From positions 124,001 through 188,000 of the forward strand of contig NZ_JNXI01000027.1 of assembly GCF_000717055.1 (NCBI RefSeq): a DNA stretch of 64,000 bases, in the 5' to 3' direction. Source of the DNA: Streptomyces iakyrus. Lineage in GTDB: Bacteria > Actinomycetota > Actinomycetes > Streptomycetales > Streptomycetaceae. Shown in pieces: positions 55,297 to 64,000 of this stretch; the first letter of the stretch is position 1; every line of letters begins with the position of its first letter. A model generated the notes under the pieces. That model was not told the DNA's origin. It saw only the letters and a program-made list of their open reading frames with translations, and did no database searches. The position numbers and the translations under genes are program-made.

Positions 55297-57510
55297 TCAG
55301 CCCGGGTTCATGCTCCCGGAGAGTGTGAGGTCGGGGCCCTGGCCGTCGCGGGGGTGAGCGGTGAGCTTCCAGGCATAGGGGCCGCCGGTGGCGCCGCCGC
55401 CGCTGTCGGTGGTGCCGTCCCAGGCGGGGCGCACGGCGGCCCCGGTGGAGGCGCCGGTCAGCGTGCGGACGGGCCGGCCGGAGGCGTCGGTGAGGGTCAG
55501 GGCCCAGGTGGAGGGCTTGTTCAGCTGCCAGACCGGGGCCCAGGGGAAGGCCTTGCCGATCACGGACGGGGCGTAGACCTGGGCTTCCATCTGCGCCAGG
55601 GGCGAGGTGGGGACTCCGCTGGGGACGATCGACACCTCGCCGTACGTGCCGTTGAGGTAGGCGATGTGGCCGCCGAAGCGGTCGACGGCCCAGCGGCCGT
55701 TGCTGCCGCCGGTGTTCTGGTCCGTGGCGGGCAGCTTCACCAGGGTGCGGGTGGTGGCCGTGCCGGTGTGGAAGTCGGTGAGCAGCAGCTCGTGGGCGGT
55801 GCGGTTCTCCCGGAGCAGGAAGCCGTCGGCGAGGCGGGCCGGGCCGAGGTCGGCCGGGACCGGGATGCAGCGCCCTGTGGCCCGGTCGTAGACGCCCGCC
55901 GAGCTGCCGCAGGACCAGTACAGCCAGGTGTTGACGGCCTGGATGTCGGTGGGGGTGCAGGCGGCGCCGGTGGTGATGGTGGTGGTCGAGCCCGTCTTGA
56001 GGTTGCGGCCGGTGACCTGGCCCTGGGTGCTGCCCGGCGCCCACAGGGTCTGCCCCCAGACCGCGGCGGCGGTGCGGTCGCGGGTGAGGGTGGTCTCGCC
56101 GGCGGTCGCCCCGCGCGGGAAGTCGACGACCCGCTGCTTGCCGGAGCCGCCGTTGTAGAGCACGTAGCGGCCGGTGCCGGCTCCGATGCGGCCGCGCGAG
56201 TCGCCGTCCGTGGGCTCGCTGAGGACGGCGGTGGTGTCGAGGCCGACGTTGACGACGGATTCCTCGCCCGTATCGCCGGTCCACAGGTGGCTGACCCGGC
56301 CGTCGCCGAGGGCCTCCAGCTGGGGGCAGGCGGCGTCGCCGGTGAGGCAGGTGGACGGGCTCAGGCCCGGGCTGCGGCGGGTCTGGGGGCCGTCGGGCCG
56401 GCCGGTGGCGTCCAGCTGGAAGCTGCTGTAGCGCAGTGAGGCTCCGGGCGTCGCGCCGTAGAGGAACAACTCGCCGCCGGCGACGGCCAGTCCCTGTACG
56501 CCGGTCGCGGCGGCGGGGACCCGGGCCACTTCGGTGGTGGTGAGGCCGCCGCTGCCGGTGGGGGTGATGCGGTGGATGTTCCAGTCGAGGCTGGAGGGGC
56601 CCGCGGTGGCCAGGGCGCCGCCGTCCAGGGTCGGCCCGATGCCGCCGAACGACGAGGGGAGCACGGTGGCCGATGCCCCGGTGACCAGGGAGCGGGCGGT
56701 CAGCGCGGCCTCGGTGCCGCCCAGTACGAAGCCCGGGTTGCCGATCAGGAGTTGATCGCCGACGACGGCTTCCAGCTGGGCGTCGGTCCTGGTGAGGGCG
56801 GTGGGCTCGGTGCCGGGTCCGGCGTCCACCCGGATCGCCTTCCAGTCGGCGACGAGCCAGCGGTCGTTGAAGGCGAGCTGCGGGGTCGCCTCGTCGCCGG
56901 TGACGTACGTGCGGAAGGCGCCGTCGGAGAGGTCGACCAGGCCCACCGACGTCTTGCCGTCCAAGGCGTAGACGATCGCGAGACGGGTGACCGAGCCGCC
57001 GGTGCGGTAGAGGACGGGGCGGGCGCCCGCGGGGAAGCCGGTGACCGGGGTGTCCACGGTGAGGGTGCCGTCGACGGTACGCAGGACGTGCAGGGCGCCG
57101 GTGTTGTCCATGGTCAGCACGCTCCAGCCGGCGGCGGCGCGGTAGGTCTGACCGGTGGGGATCGTGACGGTGGCGGTGACGCCCGTGGAGCGGTGTTTCT
57201 GGCTGACGGTCCGGTCGTCGCGGGTGTTCACGACGTCGGTGCCGGTGGCCAGGTCGTCCGGGCCGGCGTGGGCGGGCGGGACCGCGTCGGGGTAGTCGAC
57301 CGTGGTGACCGCGGTGGTCCCGGGCCGGTACTGGAAGCCGGATGCGCCGGCCCACGGGTAGTCGACGGTCACGCGCTTCTCGGTGACGAGCCGCACCGTG
57401 CCGGCCGGCTCATCGGCTTCCGGCGCGGCCTGCGCGGGTGCGGTGAGCACCGTGCAGGACAGGGCGACCACCCCGCCGACGGCCGCGTGGACGAGTCTTC
57501 GTGAACGCAT
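55297..57510 (-). CDS. Secreted beta-propeller-like protein with FlgD-like Ig domain
   Basis: The protein of about 737 residues has a Sec signal peptide (RSRRLVHAAVGGVVALSC, then APAQAAPEA). About 580 residues of Thr/Gly-rich beta repeats follow (for example GRYVLYNGGSGKQRVVDF, GYLNGTYGEV-like), suggesting a beta-propeller. Its end (WALTLTDASGRPVRTLTG, YAWKLTAHP) is like the FlgD Ig-like domain seen in secreted repeat proteins. Cys pairs in the middle (TCLTGDAACPQ, SCGSSAG) may be disulfides. The start could equally be the ATG at 57513. The function is unknown. Confidence 0.8.
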   Translation of the reverse strand: MRSRRLVHAAVGGVVALSCTVLTAPAQAAPEADEPAGTVRLVTEKRVTVDYPWAGASGFQYRPGTTAVTTVDYPDAVPPAHAGPDDLATGTDVVNTRDDRTVSQKHRSTGVTATVTIPTGQTYRAAAGWSVLTMDNTGALHVLRTVDGTLTVDTPVTGFPAGARPVLYRTGGSVTRLAIVYALDGKTSVGLVDLSDGAFRTYVTGDEATPQLAFNDRWLVADWKAIRVDAGPGTEPTALTRTDAQLEAVVGDQLLIGNPGFVLGGTEAALTARSLVTGASATVLPSSFGGIGPTLDGGALATAGPSSLDWNIHRITPTGSGGLTTTEVARVPAAATGVQGLAVAGGELFLYGATPGASLRYSSFQLDATGRPDGPQTRRSPGLSPSTCLTGDAACPQLEALGDGRVSHLWTGDTGEESVVNVGLDTTAVLSEPTDGDSRGRIGAGTGRYVLYNGGSGKQRVVDFPRGATAGETTLTRDRTAAAVWGQTLWAPGSTQGQVTGRNLKTGSTTTITTGAACTPTDIQAVNTWLYWSCGSSAGVYDRATGRCIPVPADLGPARLADGFLLRENRTAHELLLTDFHTGTATTRTLVKLPATDQNTGGSNGRWAVDRFGGHIAYLNGTYGEVSIVPSGVPTSPLAQMEAQVYAPSVIGKAFPWAPVWQLNKPSTWALTLTDASGRPVRTLTGASTGAAVRPAWDGTTDSGGGATGGPYAWKLTAHPRDGQGPDLTLSGSMNPG

Positions 57511-57634
57511 CATGCTTCTCCCCCTGTACCTGGGCGCAACACGCGCACCGTGCGCACAGGGGGCATCCAACGTCCCGTGCGGGGACGGGAGTTGGCTGGA
57601 AGGGTGAACTCCGGGTGACGGCTGGGCGGACACG

Positions 57635-57669
57635 GCGAGGGCGGCGCCCGAACCGGACGCCGCCCTCGC
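57635..57669 (-). terminator. Terminator after gltX
   Basis: GCGAGGGCGGCG and its complement CGCCGCCCTCGC form a 12-bp stem with an 11-base loop, 18 bases beyond the gltX stop in the minus direction. Confidence 0.75.
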
Positions 57670-57686
57670 GGTGTGATGCCGTGCGC

Positions 57687-59171
57687 TTACGCGGTGAGCT
57701 TGGCCAGCGCCGCGTCGATCCGGGCCAGAGTGGTCTCCTTGCCGAGGACCTCCAGGGACTCGAAGAGCGGCAGGCCGACCGTGCGGCCGGTGACGGCGAC
57801 GCGGACGGGGGCCTGGGCCTTGCCGAGCTTCAGCCCGTGGGCCTCACCGGCGGCCAGGACGGCCTCCTTGAGCGACTCGGCGGAGGTCCAGTCGGCCGCC
57901 TCCAGCTTCTCCCGGGCCGTGCGCAGGAGAGCGTCCGAGCCCTCCTTCATGGCCTTGGTCCAGCTGGCCTCGTCGGCCACCGGCTCCGGCAGGAACAGGA
58001 AGTCGACGTTGTCGGTGATCTCGGAGAGGACCTTGAGGCGGGTCTGGGCGTGCGGCGCGATGGCCTGCCACTTGTCCTCGTCGAAGGCCTCCGGGGCCCA
58101 GGGGGCGAACGGCGCCTGGAGCCACGGGCGGCAGCGCTCCGTGAAGTCCTTCACGTCCAGCATGCGGATGTGGTCGCCGTTGATGGCCTCGCACTTCTTG
58201 AGGTCGAAGCGGGCCGGGTTCGGGTTCACGTCGGAGATCTCGAACGCGGCGATCATCTCGTCGGTCGAGAAGATGTCCTGGTCGGCCGAGAGGGACCAGC
58301 CGAGCAGGGAGAGGTAGTTGAGCAGGCCCTCGGGGAGGAAGCCGCGCTCCCGGTAGAGGTTGAGGGAGGACTGCGGGTCACGCTTGGAGAGCTTCTTGTT
58401 GCCCTCGCCCATCACGTACGGCAGGTGGCCGAAGGACGGGATCTCCTTGGCGACGCCCAGCTCGATCAGCGCCTTGTACAGGGCGATCTGGCGGGGGGTC
58501 GAGGAGAGCAGGTCCTCGCCGCGCAGGACGTGGGTGATCTCCATCAGGGCATCGTCGACCGGGTTGACCAGCGTGTACAGCGGGGCGCCGTTGGCGCGGA
58601 CGATGCCGTAGTCCGGGACGTTCTCCGGGGTGAAGGTCAGCTCGCCGCGGACCAGGTCGGTGAAGGTGATCGTCTCGTCGGGCATCCGGAAGCGGACGAT
58701 CGGCTCCCGGCCCTGGGCCTGGTACTCCTCGACCTGGGCGGCGGTCAGCTCGCGGCAGTGACCGTCGTAGCCGGAGGGCTTGCCGGCGGCGCGGGCGGCC
58801 TCGCGGCGGGTGTCCAGCTCGTCCTGGGAGCAGTAGCAGCGGTAGGCGTGGCCGGCGTCGAGCAGCTTGGCCGCGACGTCCTTGTAGAGGTCCATGCGCT
58901 GCGACTGGCGGTACGGCGCGTGCGGGCCGCCGACCTCGGGGCCCTCGTCCCAGTCGAAGCCCAGCCAGCGCATCGAGTCGAGCAGCTGGGTGTACGACTC
59001 CTCGGAGTCGCGGGCGGCGTCGGTGTCCTCGATGCGGAAGACCAGGGTGCCCTGGTGGTGCTTGGCGAACGCCCAGTTGAACAGGGCGGTGCGCACCAGG
59101 CCCACGTGGGGGTTACCGGTGGGCGAGGGACAGAAACGGACGCGTACGGGGGAGCCGGGTGCGCTAGCCAC
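57687..59171 (-). CDS. gltX: Glutamyl-tRNA synthetase
   Basis: GltX charges tRNA-Glu, three genes of which lie 3 kb away. The 494-residue enzyme has VRFCPSPTGNPHVGLVRTAL (the HIGH-type motif) and KLSKRDPQSSLN (KMSKS-type). The GTG at 59171 overlaps the FAH stop by eight bases and is preferred to a TTG nine bases upstream. The C-terminal anticodon-binding region (GLKLGKAQAPVRVAVTG) is complete. It ends at a strong terminator. Confidence 0.96.
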   Translation of the reverse strand: MASAPGSPVRVRFCPSPTGNPHVGLVRTALFNWAFAKHHQGTLVFRIEDTDAARDSEESYTQLLDSMRWLGFDWDEGPEVGGPHAPYRQSQRMDLYKDVAAKLLDAGHAYRCYCSQDELDTRREAARAAGKPSGYDGHCRELTAAQVEEYQAQGREPIVRFRMPDETITFTDLVRGELTFTPENVPDYGIVRANGAPLYTLVNPVDDALMEITHVLRGEDLLSSTPRQIALYKALIELGVAKEIPSFGHLPYVMGEGNKKLSKRDPQSSLNLYRERGFLPEGLLNYLSLLGWSLSADQDIFSTDEMIAAFEISDVNPNPARFDLKKCEAINGDHIRMLDVKDFTERCRPWLQAPFAPWAPEAFDEDKWQAIAPHAQTRLKVLSEITDNVDFLFLPEPVADEASWTKAMKEGSDALLRTAREKLEAADWTSAESLKEAVLAAGEAHGLKLGKAQAPVRVAVTGRTVGLPLFESLEVLGKETTLARIDAALAKLTA

Positions 59172-59940
59172 GCTTGACAACCTTGTTGGTGAGAGTGCCG
59201 ATGCCTTCGATGGTGACGGCGACCTCGTCGCCGACGTTCAGGGGGCCGACCCCAGCCGGGGTGCCCGTGAGGATCACGTCGCCCGGGAGCAGCGTCATGG
59301 CCTCGGAGATGTTGACGATCAGATCCTCGATCGAGTGGATCATCTCGCTGGTCCGGCCGAGCTGTCGCTGCTGGCCGTTGACCGTGAGCTGGATGGTGAG
59401 GTCGCTCGCGTCCAGGTCCGTCTCCACCCAGGGGCCGAGCGGGCAGGAGCTGTCGAAGCCCTTGGCCCGGGCCCACTGCTTCTCGCGCTTCTGCACGTCG
59501 CGGGCGGTGATGTCGTTGGCGCAGGTGTAGCCGAAGATGACGTCCTTGACGCGCTCGCGCGGGACCTCGCGGCACATCCGGCCGATCACGACGGCCAGCT
59601 CGGCCTCGTGGTGCACCTCCTCGGAGAAGGAGGGGTACTGGATCTCGTCGCCCGGGCCGATCACGGAGGTGGACGGCTTGAAGAACGCGAAGGGGGCGTC
59701 GGGGACCTCGTTGCCCAGCTCGCGGGCGTGCTCCGCGTAGTTGCGGCCGAAGGCCACGACCTTGTTGGGGAGCACCGGCGGCAGCAGCCTGACCTTGCTC
59801 ACCGGCACCTTCGTACCGGAGAGCTCGAAGTCCGCGAACGGGATGCCCTTGATGATGTCCAGGACGAGTTCGTCCTGCTTGTCGCCCTCGATGGCGCCGA
59901 AGGCGACGTTCCCGTCGATGGAGAACCTGGCGATGCGCAC
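59164..59940 (-). CDS. Fumarylacetoacetate hydrolase family protein
   Basis: The 258-residue protein has the FAH fold motifs: KVVAFGRNYAEHARELG, the metal-binding EVHHEAELAVVIG, GYTCANDITARDVQKRE and LLPGDVILTGTPAGVGPLN. Such enzymes cleave or decarboxylate diketo acids, often in aromatic catabolism, and the substrate is open. It starts at GTG 59940 and is coupled to gltX. Confidence 0.9.
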   Translation of the reverse strand: MRIARFSIDGNVAFGAIEGDKQDELVLDIIKGIPFADFELSGTKVPVSKVRLLPPVLPNKVVAFGRNYAEHARELGNEVPDAPFAFFKPSTSVIGPGDEIQYPSFSEEVHHEAELAVVIGRMCREVPRERVKDVIFGYTCANDITARDVQKREKQWARAKGFDSSCPLGPWVETDLDASDLTIQLTVNGQQRQLGRTSEMIHSIEDLIVNISEAMTLLPGDVILTGTPAGVGPLNVGDEVAVTIEGIGTLTNKVVKRG

Positions 59941-60020
59941 GGGATGCTTGGCCCCTTGACTGAAGCGGCTGGAGTCTGACGCTCCAGGCTAACGCGGGGA
60001 GGTCCCCCGGCCCCGCGCAT

Positions 60021-60058
60021 TCCGAAGGGGCGCCCCGTCACGCGGGGCGCCCCTCGGA
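60021..60058 (-). terminator. Strong hairpin after the 63-aa peptide gene
   Basis: AGGGGCGCCCCG pairs perfectly with CGGGGCGCCCCT around TCACG, and TCCG/CGGA extends the stem past a bulge. It lies 55 bases beyond the 60114 stop and upstream of the FAH gene, so it insulates the peptide gene. Confidence 0.75.
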
Positions 60059-60113
60059 AATCCGTGTCCTGCCGCCCTGAGCATCCGGCGGCCGGCACGC
60101 GTACTACCAGGTG

Positions 60114-60305
60114 TCATTCCGCGGCTGCGGCGGCCGCGACGGGGATCTCCATGAGGACGGTGCGCTTGGGGTTTGCGGTCTGGGCCGGGAGGTCGACGGG
60201 GTGCTCCGGGTGCTCCGGCGTCTGCAGTTCGTCGGCATCGTCCAGGTGAGCCAGCGTCGTGCGTCGCGGGTTGGCGATCTTGTGGAACATCGTCGTCGTC
60301 TTCAC
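60114..60305 (-). CDS. 63-aa peptide with duplicated ANP[RK]RTxL motif
   Basis: The product has ANPRRTTL at residues 11-18 and ANPKRTVL at 44-51, joined by an acidic segment and PEHPEHPVDLP, and ends in an Ala-rich tail. It has no signal peptide or Cys and no known family. It starts at GTG (60305, weak ribosome site) or possibly at ATG 60290. It has its own terminator and stands beside the conservon kinase. It could be a small signalling peptide, adaptor or RiPP-like precursor. I cannot decide between them, and no modifying enzyme is nearby. Confidence 0.6.
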   Translation of the reverse strand: MKTTTMFHKIANPRRTTLAHLDDADELQTPEHPEHPVDLPAQTANPKRTVLMEIPVAAAAAAE

Positions 60306-60909
60306 TGTTTACTTGACCCTGTCCTGTGACGGGCGCCGGGAGGGTGTGTGAAACCTCCGCACGGGCGCGGGTTGTCGGTTGTGCCTTCGCTGTAAAGCGT
60401 CAGGCTAAACATGCGATTCCCCGGCCCATTCGTCCGGAGGCCATGATCGGCATGTGAGTTTCCTCACGAATCAGAGGGCGAATCGGTCAATCCGGGCGCG
60501 CGTCGCACGCCAGCGAAACGGACATTGGCCCACTGAAGCCATCATTCCGCTCCTGATCATGGCGACTGGGACACCCGGCACCGCTCGGCGACTCGCGGAC
60601 TAACGCCCGAAATGGGTGAACTCGCCTTCCACGACCGGTGATCCGGCACTCACGTGGTGTCACCTACATCACGGCTCGGCCTACGGGCCTTGTTGGAGAT
60701 CCTGTGCTGTGCTGGAATCTCACGGACCGCCGCAGGATCGAGCCGGCGCACAGGGGGCGCACAGTCGCGCCGAGTGGCGGCGAGAAGGGGGAGCCAGCGC
60801 CGGTCACTCAAGACCACCACGGGGGCGTTTTTCAGGGCGTCCCCAGAACGCCGACACCGTGCCCCGCCGTTCAGGCGACGGGGTGCCTGGTCCAGAGGTT
60901 GCGACGCTA
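60306..60909. other. 604-bp gap between peptide gene and cvnA
   Basis: The gap holds divergent promoters that I cannot localise firmly. It contains a 14-bp palindrome (GTGAG-TTTC-CTCAC) at 60450-60463. An 89-codon plus-strand frame at 60638-60910 overlaps the cvnA start but has no homology I recognise. Its lower GC content around 60400-60480 suits a promoter region. Confidence 0.4.
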
Positions 60910-63900
60910 GTGCAGGGACGTTTCAAGAGGGATGGCAACGCTTCGGCGGAGCCTCAGCCGCACGGCGGGACTGGCCCCATGACTGGCGGCCCCTCGCCCC
61001 AGCACGCCCAGAACCAGGGCCCGGCCGGTGACGGCGGTGAGCGCTCCGGGCGCCCCGGCACGTCGACCCCTTCGGGGTCCGCGAGCCCGTCCCCGGCGCT
61101 GAAGCCGCCCACGGGCCCGACCGGCCCCGGGCCGCGAATAGCCCTGCGCAACTGGCGCATCTCCACGCGACTGGTGTCGCTGCTCGCCCTCCCGGTGGTC
61201 GCGGCCACCTCGCTGGGCGCACTGCGCATCAACCAGTCCATGGACGACATCCAGCAGCTCGACAACATGAAGCTGCTGACGGACATGACCAAGCAGGCCA
61301 CCGAGCTGTCGGCCGCGCTCCAGGAGGAACGCGACCAGTCGGCCGGCCCGCTCGCCCACGGCGGCAAGGCGAGCGACTTCACGGTCAAGGGGCTTCGCGA
61401 GAAGACCGACCGGGCGAGGACCAACTTCCTCGACTCGTCCGAGGAGATCGACAGCGCGAGCAAGGACGGCAACCTCAAGGGCGTCCGCGAGTACCTCGTC
61501 CAGATCGCCGGCGAGCTGGGCAACCTCGAGCAGATCCGTAAGGGCGCCTACGCCTCCGAGGGCAACTCGACGCAGACGATCGAGGGATACCACCGTCTGA
61601 TCGAGAACCTGATCGACCTCTCCCAGGACATGGCCGAGGCGACCAGCAATCCGGACATGATCCAGCGCACGCGTGCGCTCGCGGCGTTCTCCTCCGCCAA
61701 GGAGTACTCCTCGATCCAGCGTGCGGCCCTCGCCGCGGCGCTGCCCGCCAGCAACACCACGGCCGGCAAGCTCTCCCCGAACGACCGGCTCTACGCCCAG
61801 TCGGCCCTGGAGAGCCAGGACTCCGAGCTCCGCACCTTCAAGAGCATCTACGGCGAGGACGCCGCCGCCGAGCTGCTGAAGCCGATCGAGGACGGCGGCA
61901 ACTCCACGATCAAGGCGACCGACACCTACGCCGGCCGCGCCCTGATCTCCGCGAGCGGTCTCGCCCAGCAGGACAAGCGGTCCTACCGCGACTGGCTGGA
62001 CGACAGCTCCACCAAGATCCAGCAGATGAAGAACATCGAGCACACGCTGCTCGAAGAGATGGAGCAGAAGGCCCGCGAGCTGCGCAGCGCCACCGAGCGC
62101 GACGCGATCATCTCCGGTGCCCTGATCCTGATCGTGCTGGGTGTGTCGCTGGTCGGCGCCTTCGTCGTGGCCCGCTCCATGATCCGCTCGCTGCGCCGTC
62201 TTGAGGACACCGCGACCAAGGTCGCCTCCGACCGCCTGCCCGAGCTGGTCAAGCAGCTGTCCGAGTCCGACCCGCAGGACGTCGACACGTCCGTGGAGTC
62301 GGTCGGTGTGCACTCCCGGGACGAGATCGGCCGAGTGGCCGCGGCCTTCGACGACGTGCACCGCGAGGCGGTCCGCCTCGCCGCCGAGCAGGCCCTGCTG
62401 CGGGGCAACGTCAACGCGATGTTCACCAACCTCTCGCGCCGCTCCCAGGGCCTCATCCAGCGCCAGCTGTCGCTCATCTCCGAACTGGAGTCCCGCGAGG
62501 CCGACCCGGACCAGCTGTCCTCGCTGTTCAAGCTCGACCACCTCGCCACCCGCATGCGCCGTAACGGTGAGAACCTCCTCGTCCTCGCGGGTGAGGAGCC
62601 CGGCCGCCGCTGGACCCGTCCGGTGCCGCTGGTCGACGTTCTTCGCGCCGCCGCGTCCGAGGTGGAGCAGTACGAACGCATCGAGCTGGCCTCCGTGCCG
62701 ACCACCGAAGTGGCCGGCCGGGTCGTCAACGACCTCGTGCACCTCCTCGCCGAGCTGCTGGAGAACGCGACCTCCTTCTCCTCGCCGCAGACCAAGGTCA
62801 AGGTCACCGGTCACGCGCTGCCCGACGGCCGGGTGCTGATCGAGATCCACGACACCGGTATCGGTCTGTCGCCGGAGGACCTGGCCGCGATCAACGAGCG
62901 GCTCGCCTCTCCCCCGACGGTGGACGTCTCCGTCTCCCGTCGCATGGGCCTCTTCGTGGTCGGTCGTCTGTCCCAGCGGCACGGCATCCGCATCCAGCTG
63001 CGCCCGTCCGACTCCGGTGGTACGACCGCGCTGGTCATGCTGCCCGTCGACGTCGCCCAGGGCGGCAGGAAGCCCCAGCCCAAGCAGCCCGGTCAGCCTC
63101 CCGTCGGTGGCGGTCCCGCCGCCGCGCAGGCCGCCGCCGGTGCGGCCGCTGCCCGGCGTGCCGCCGGGGCCGGCCAGGGTGCCGGTGCCCTCGGCGCCGG
63201 TGCGTCCGGCGGTGCCTTCGGTGGCGGTGCCTCCGGCGGTGGCCGGCTCGCTCCCGGTCAGGGCCCGCGGGCCGCGCTGCCCGGACGTGACGGGGACGGT
63301 GGCCGTCCCGGAGCGCAGGGCGGCACGCGCGGACCGCAGGGTCCCGGCCCGTCGTCGTTCGAGCAGAGCGGTCCCCCGCAGGGCCGTCCGTCCCCGGCCG
63401 GTGCCGGTGGCGGGTTCGGTCAGCAGGCCCCGGGCGCCCCGCAGGGTCTTCAGGCCGCGGGCACCAACGGGCCGCAGCAGGGCCAGGACGCCTTCGGCGG
63501 TGGCCGGAGCCGCAAGAAGCAGGGCGGCAACGCCGAGCAGGACAAGGGCCGCAGGCCGCAGCTGCCGCCGCGCGGTGGTCCGCGGGCCGAACTGCCCGGT
63601 GGCGACGCGCAGCAGCGTGTGCCGAGCTGGAGCGACGAGAACGCCCAGCCGCCGGTGCCGCGCGCGTCGCTGGACGCCCCGCGCGGCCACGAGGAGCAGC
63701 CGGACGTCTCCCGTACGTCCGCCCTGCCGCGCGTCGACGACCGCCAGGGCCCCGGTGCGACGGCGGAGATCCCGGCCGTGCCGCGCGACGACAACAGGCA
63801 GGGCTTCGGCTCGCCGGCCGACTTCGGTACCGCCCAGGACCCCTTCGGTCCTGGCGCGAACGCACAGCAGGGCCAGGGTTCGTTCGTGCGCCCGGACGTC

Positions 63901-64000
63901 TTCGGCGCCCCGGGCGGCCGTAACGACTCGTCCACGTCGGGCCAGTACCCGGCACCGCAGTCCTACGACAACGGCTCGGCCGGCCAGTACCCGGCCCCGC
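60910..64000 (+). CDS. cvnA: Conservon nitrate-sensor-type histidine kinase CvnA (3' end missing)
   Basis: The kinase starts at GTG 60910 (VQGRFKRDG). A polar Gly/Pro-rich N-terminus is followed by one transmembrane helix (RLVSLLALPVVAATSLGALR), an extracellular nitrate/sulfonate-sensor (NIT) domain and a second helix (ISGALILIVLGVSLVGAFVV). A HAMP, a phosphoacceptor-like segment (LFKLDHLATRMRRNGENLL) and a GHKL ATPase domain (LLENATSFSSPQT, HDTGIGLS) come next. A very long Gly/Gln/Pro-rich tail runs past 64000. The cvn genes (cvnA-D) form a membrane complex with a roadblock protein and a GTPase, and only A is in the window. Confidence 0.88.
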   Translation, partial: MQGRFKRDGNASAEPQPHGGTGPMTGGPSPQHAQNQGPAGDGGERSGRPGTSTPSGSASPSPALKPPTGPTGPGPRIALRNWRISTRLVSLLALPVVAATSLGALRINQSMDDIQQLDNMKLLTDMTKQATELSAALQEERDQSAGPLAHGGKASDFTVKGLREKTDRARTNFLDSSEEIDSASKDGNLKGVREYLVQIAGELGNLEQIRKGAYASEGNSTQTIEGYHRLIENLIDLSQDMAEATSNPDMIQRTRALAAFSSAKEYSSIQRAALAAALPASNTTAGKLSPNDRLYAQSALESQDSELRTFKSIYGEDAAAELLKPIEDGGNSTIKATDTYAGRALISASGLAQQDKRSYRDWLDDSSTKIQQMKNIEHTLLEEMEQKARELRSATERDAIISGALILIVLGVSLVGAFVVARSMIRSLRRLEDTATKVASDRLPELVKQLSESDPQDVDTSVESVGVHSRDEIGRVAAAFDDVHREAVRLAAEQALLRGNVNAMFTNLSRRSQGLIQRQLSLISELESREADPDQLSSLFKLDHLATRMRRNGENLLVLAGEEPGRRWTRPVPLVDVLRAAASEVEQYERIELASVPTTEVAGRVVNDLVHLLAELLENATSFSSPQTKVKVTGHALPDGRVLIEIHDTGIGLSPEDLAAINERLASPPTVDVSVSRRMGLFVVGRLSQRHGIRIQLRPSDSGGTTALVMLPVDVAQGGRKPQPKQPGQPPVGGGPAAAQAAAGAAAARRAAGAGQGAGALGAGASGGAFGGGASGGGRLAPGQGPRAALPGRDGDGGRPGAQGGTRGPQGPGPSSFEQSGPPQGRPSPAGAGGGFGQQAPGAPQGLQAAGTNGPQQGQDAFGGGRSRKKQGGNAEQDKGRRPQLPPRGGPRAELPGGDAQQRVPSWSDENAQPPVPRASLDAPRGHEEQPDVSRTSALPRVDDRQGPGATAEIPAVPRDDNRQGFGSPADFGTAQDPFGPGANAQQGQGSFVRPDVFGAPGGRNDSSTSGQYPAPQSYDNGSAGQYPAP

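Noticed and set aside
60638..60910. 90-codon plus frame just before cvnA
   Set aside because: It overlaps the cvnA GTG by three bases but has no ribosome site, no recognisable family and uneven residue use.

Overview
This 64 kb window is chromosomal DNA from a Streptomyces species. The base composition is very GC-rich, GTG starts are common, and gene order follows the S. coelicolor core from roughly the SCO5544 (cvnA1) region to the sip cluster, in reverse. S. coelicolor comparisons come from memory and were not aligned. Nothing suggests a prophage, insertion sequence, integrase, CRISPR array or natural-product cluster.

Layout. 0-6.2 kb (minus strand): the ribosome and secretion block rpsP-khpA-rimM-trmD-rplS-sipW-sipX-sipY, plus a SprT-like zinc protein. 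6.7-8.3 kb: a methyltransferase and a lipoprotein. 8.4-21.1 kb: ffh, the nitrogen operon amtB-glnK-glnD with a GlnR-like box, nsdA, a stand-alone Prim-Pol-like protein, ftsY, a flavin monooxygenase-like protein and the glucose permease glcP. 21.3-35.1 kb: smc, a 67-aa coiled-coil protein, acyP, a CAP-domain protein, an HxlR regulator, then mutM, rnc, rpmF, DUF177, a DivIVA-like protein, coaD, rsmD and recG. 35.3-40.1 kb: a translationally coupled HSP90-family ATPase and large TPR protein, which look like an accessory insertion between recG and the DAK/FakA-like gene. 40.3-53.8 kb: FakA-like kinase, rpmB, thiL-thiD, an Lrp-type protein, a DUF3515 lipoprotein, plsC-gpsA-ddl, cofC, hupS, leuCD and the divergent regulator ndgR. 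54-54.4 kb: a five-gene tRNA cluster (Gln-Glu-Glu-Gln-Glu). 54.5-60.3 kb: a HAD phosphatase, a secreted repeat protein, a fumarylacetoacetate hydrolase with gltX, and a 63-aa peptide with a duplicated motif. 60.9 kb to the end: the start of a conservon-type nitrate-sensor kinase (cvnA).

Most genes serve translation, protein export (SRP, its receptor, signal peptidases), chromosome organisation (SMC, HupS, RecG), nitrogen and carbon uptake, and precursor supply. The parts that fit this housekeeping picture least well are the HSP90-TPR pair, a 30-bp dispersed repeat that also sits in frame inside the SMC hinge, duplicated promoter or operator blocks upstream of glcP, several near-perfect palindromes in front of regulators, and the small repeat peptide next to the conservon.
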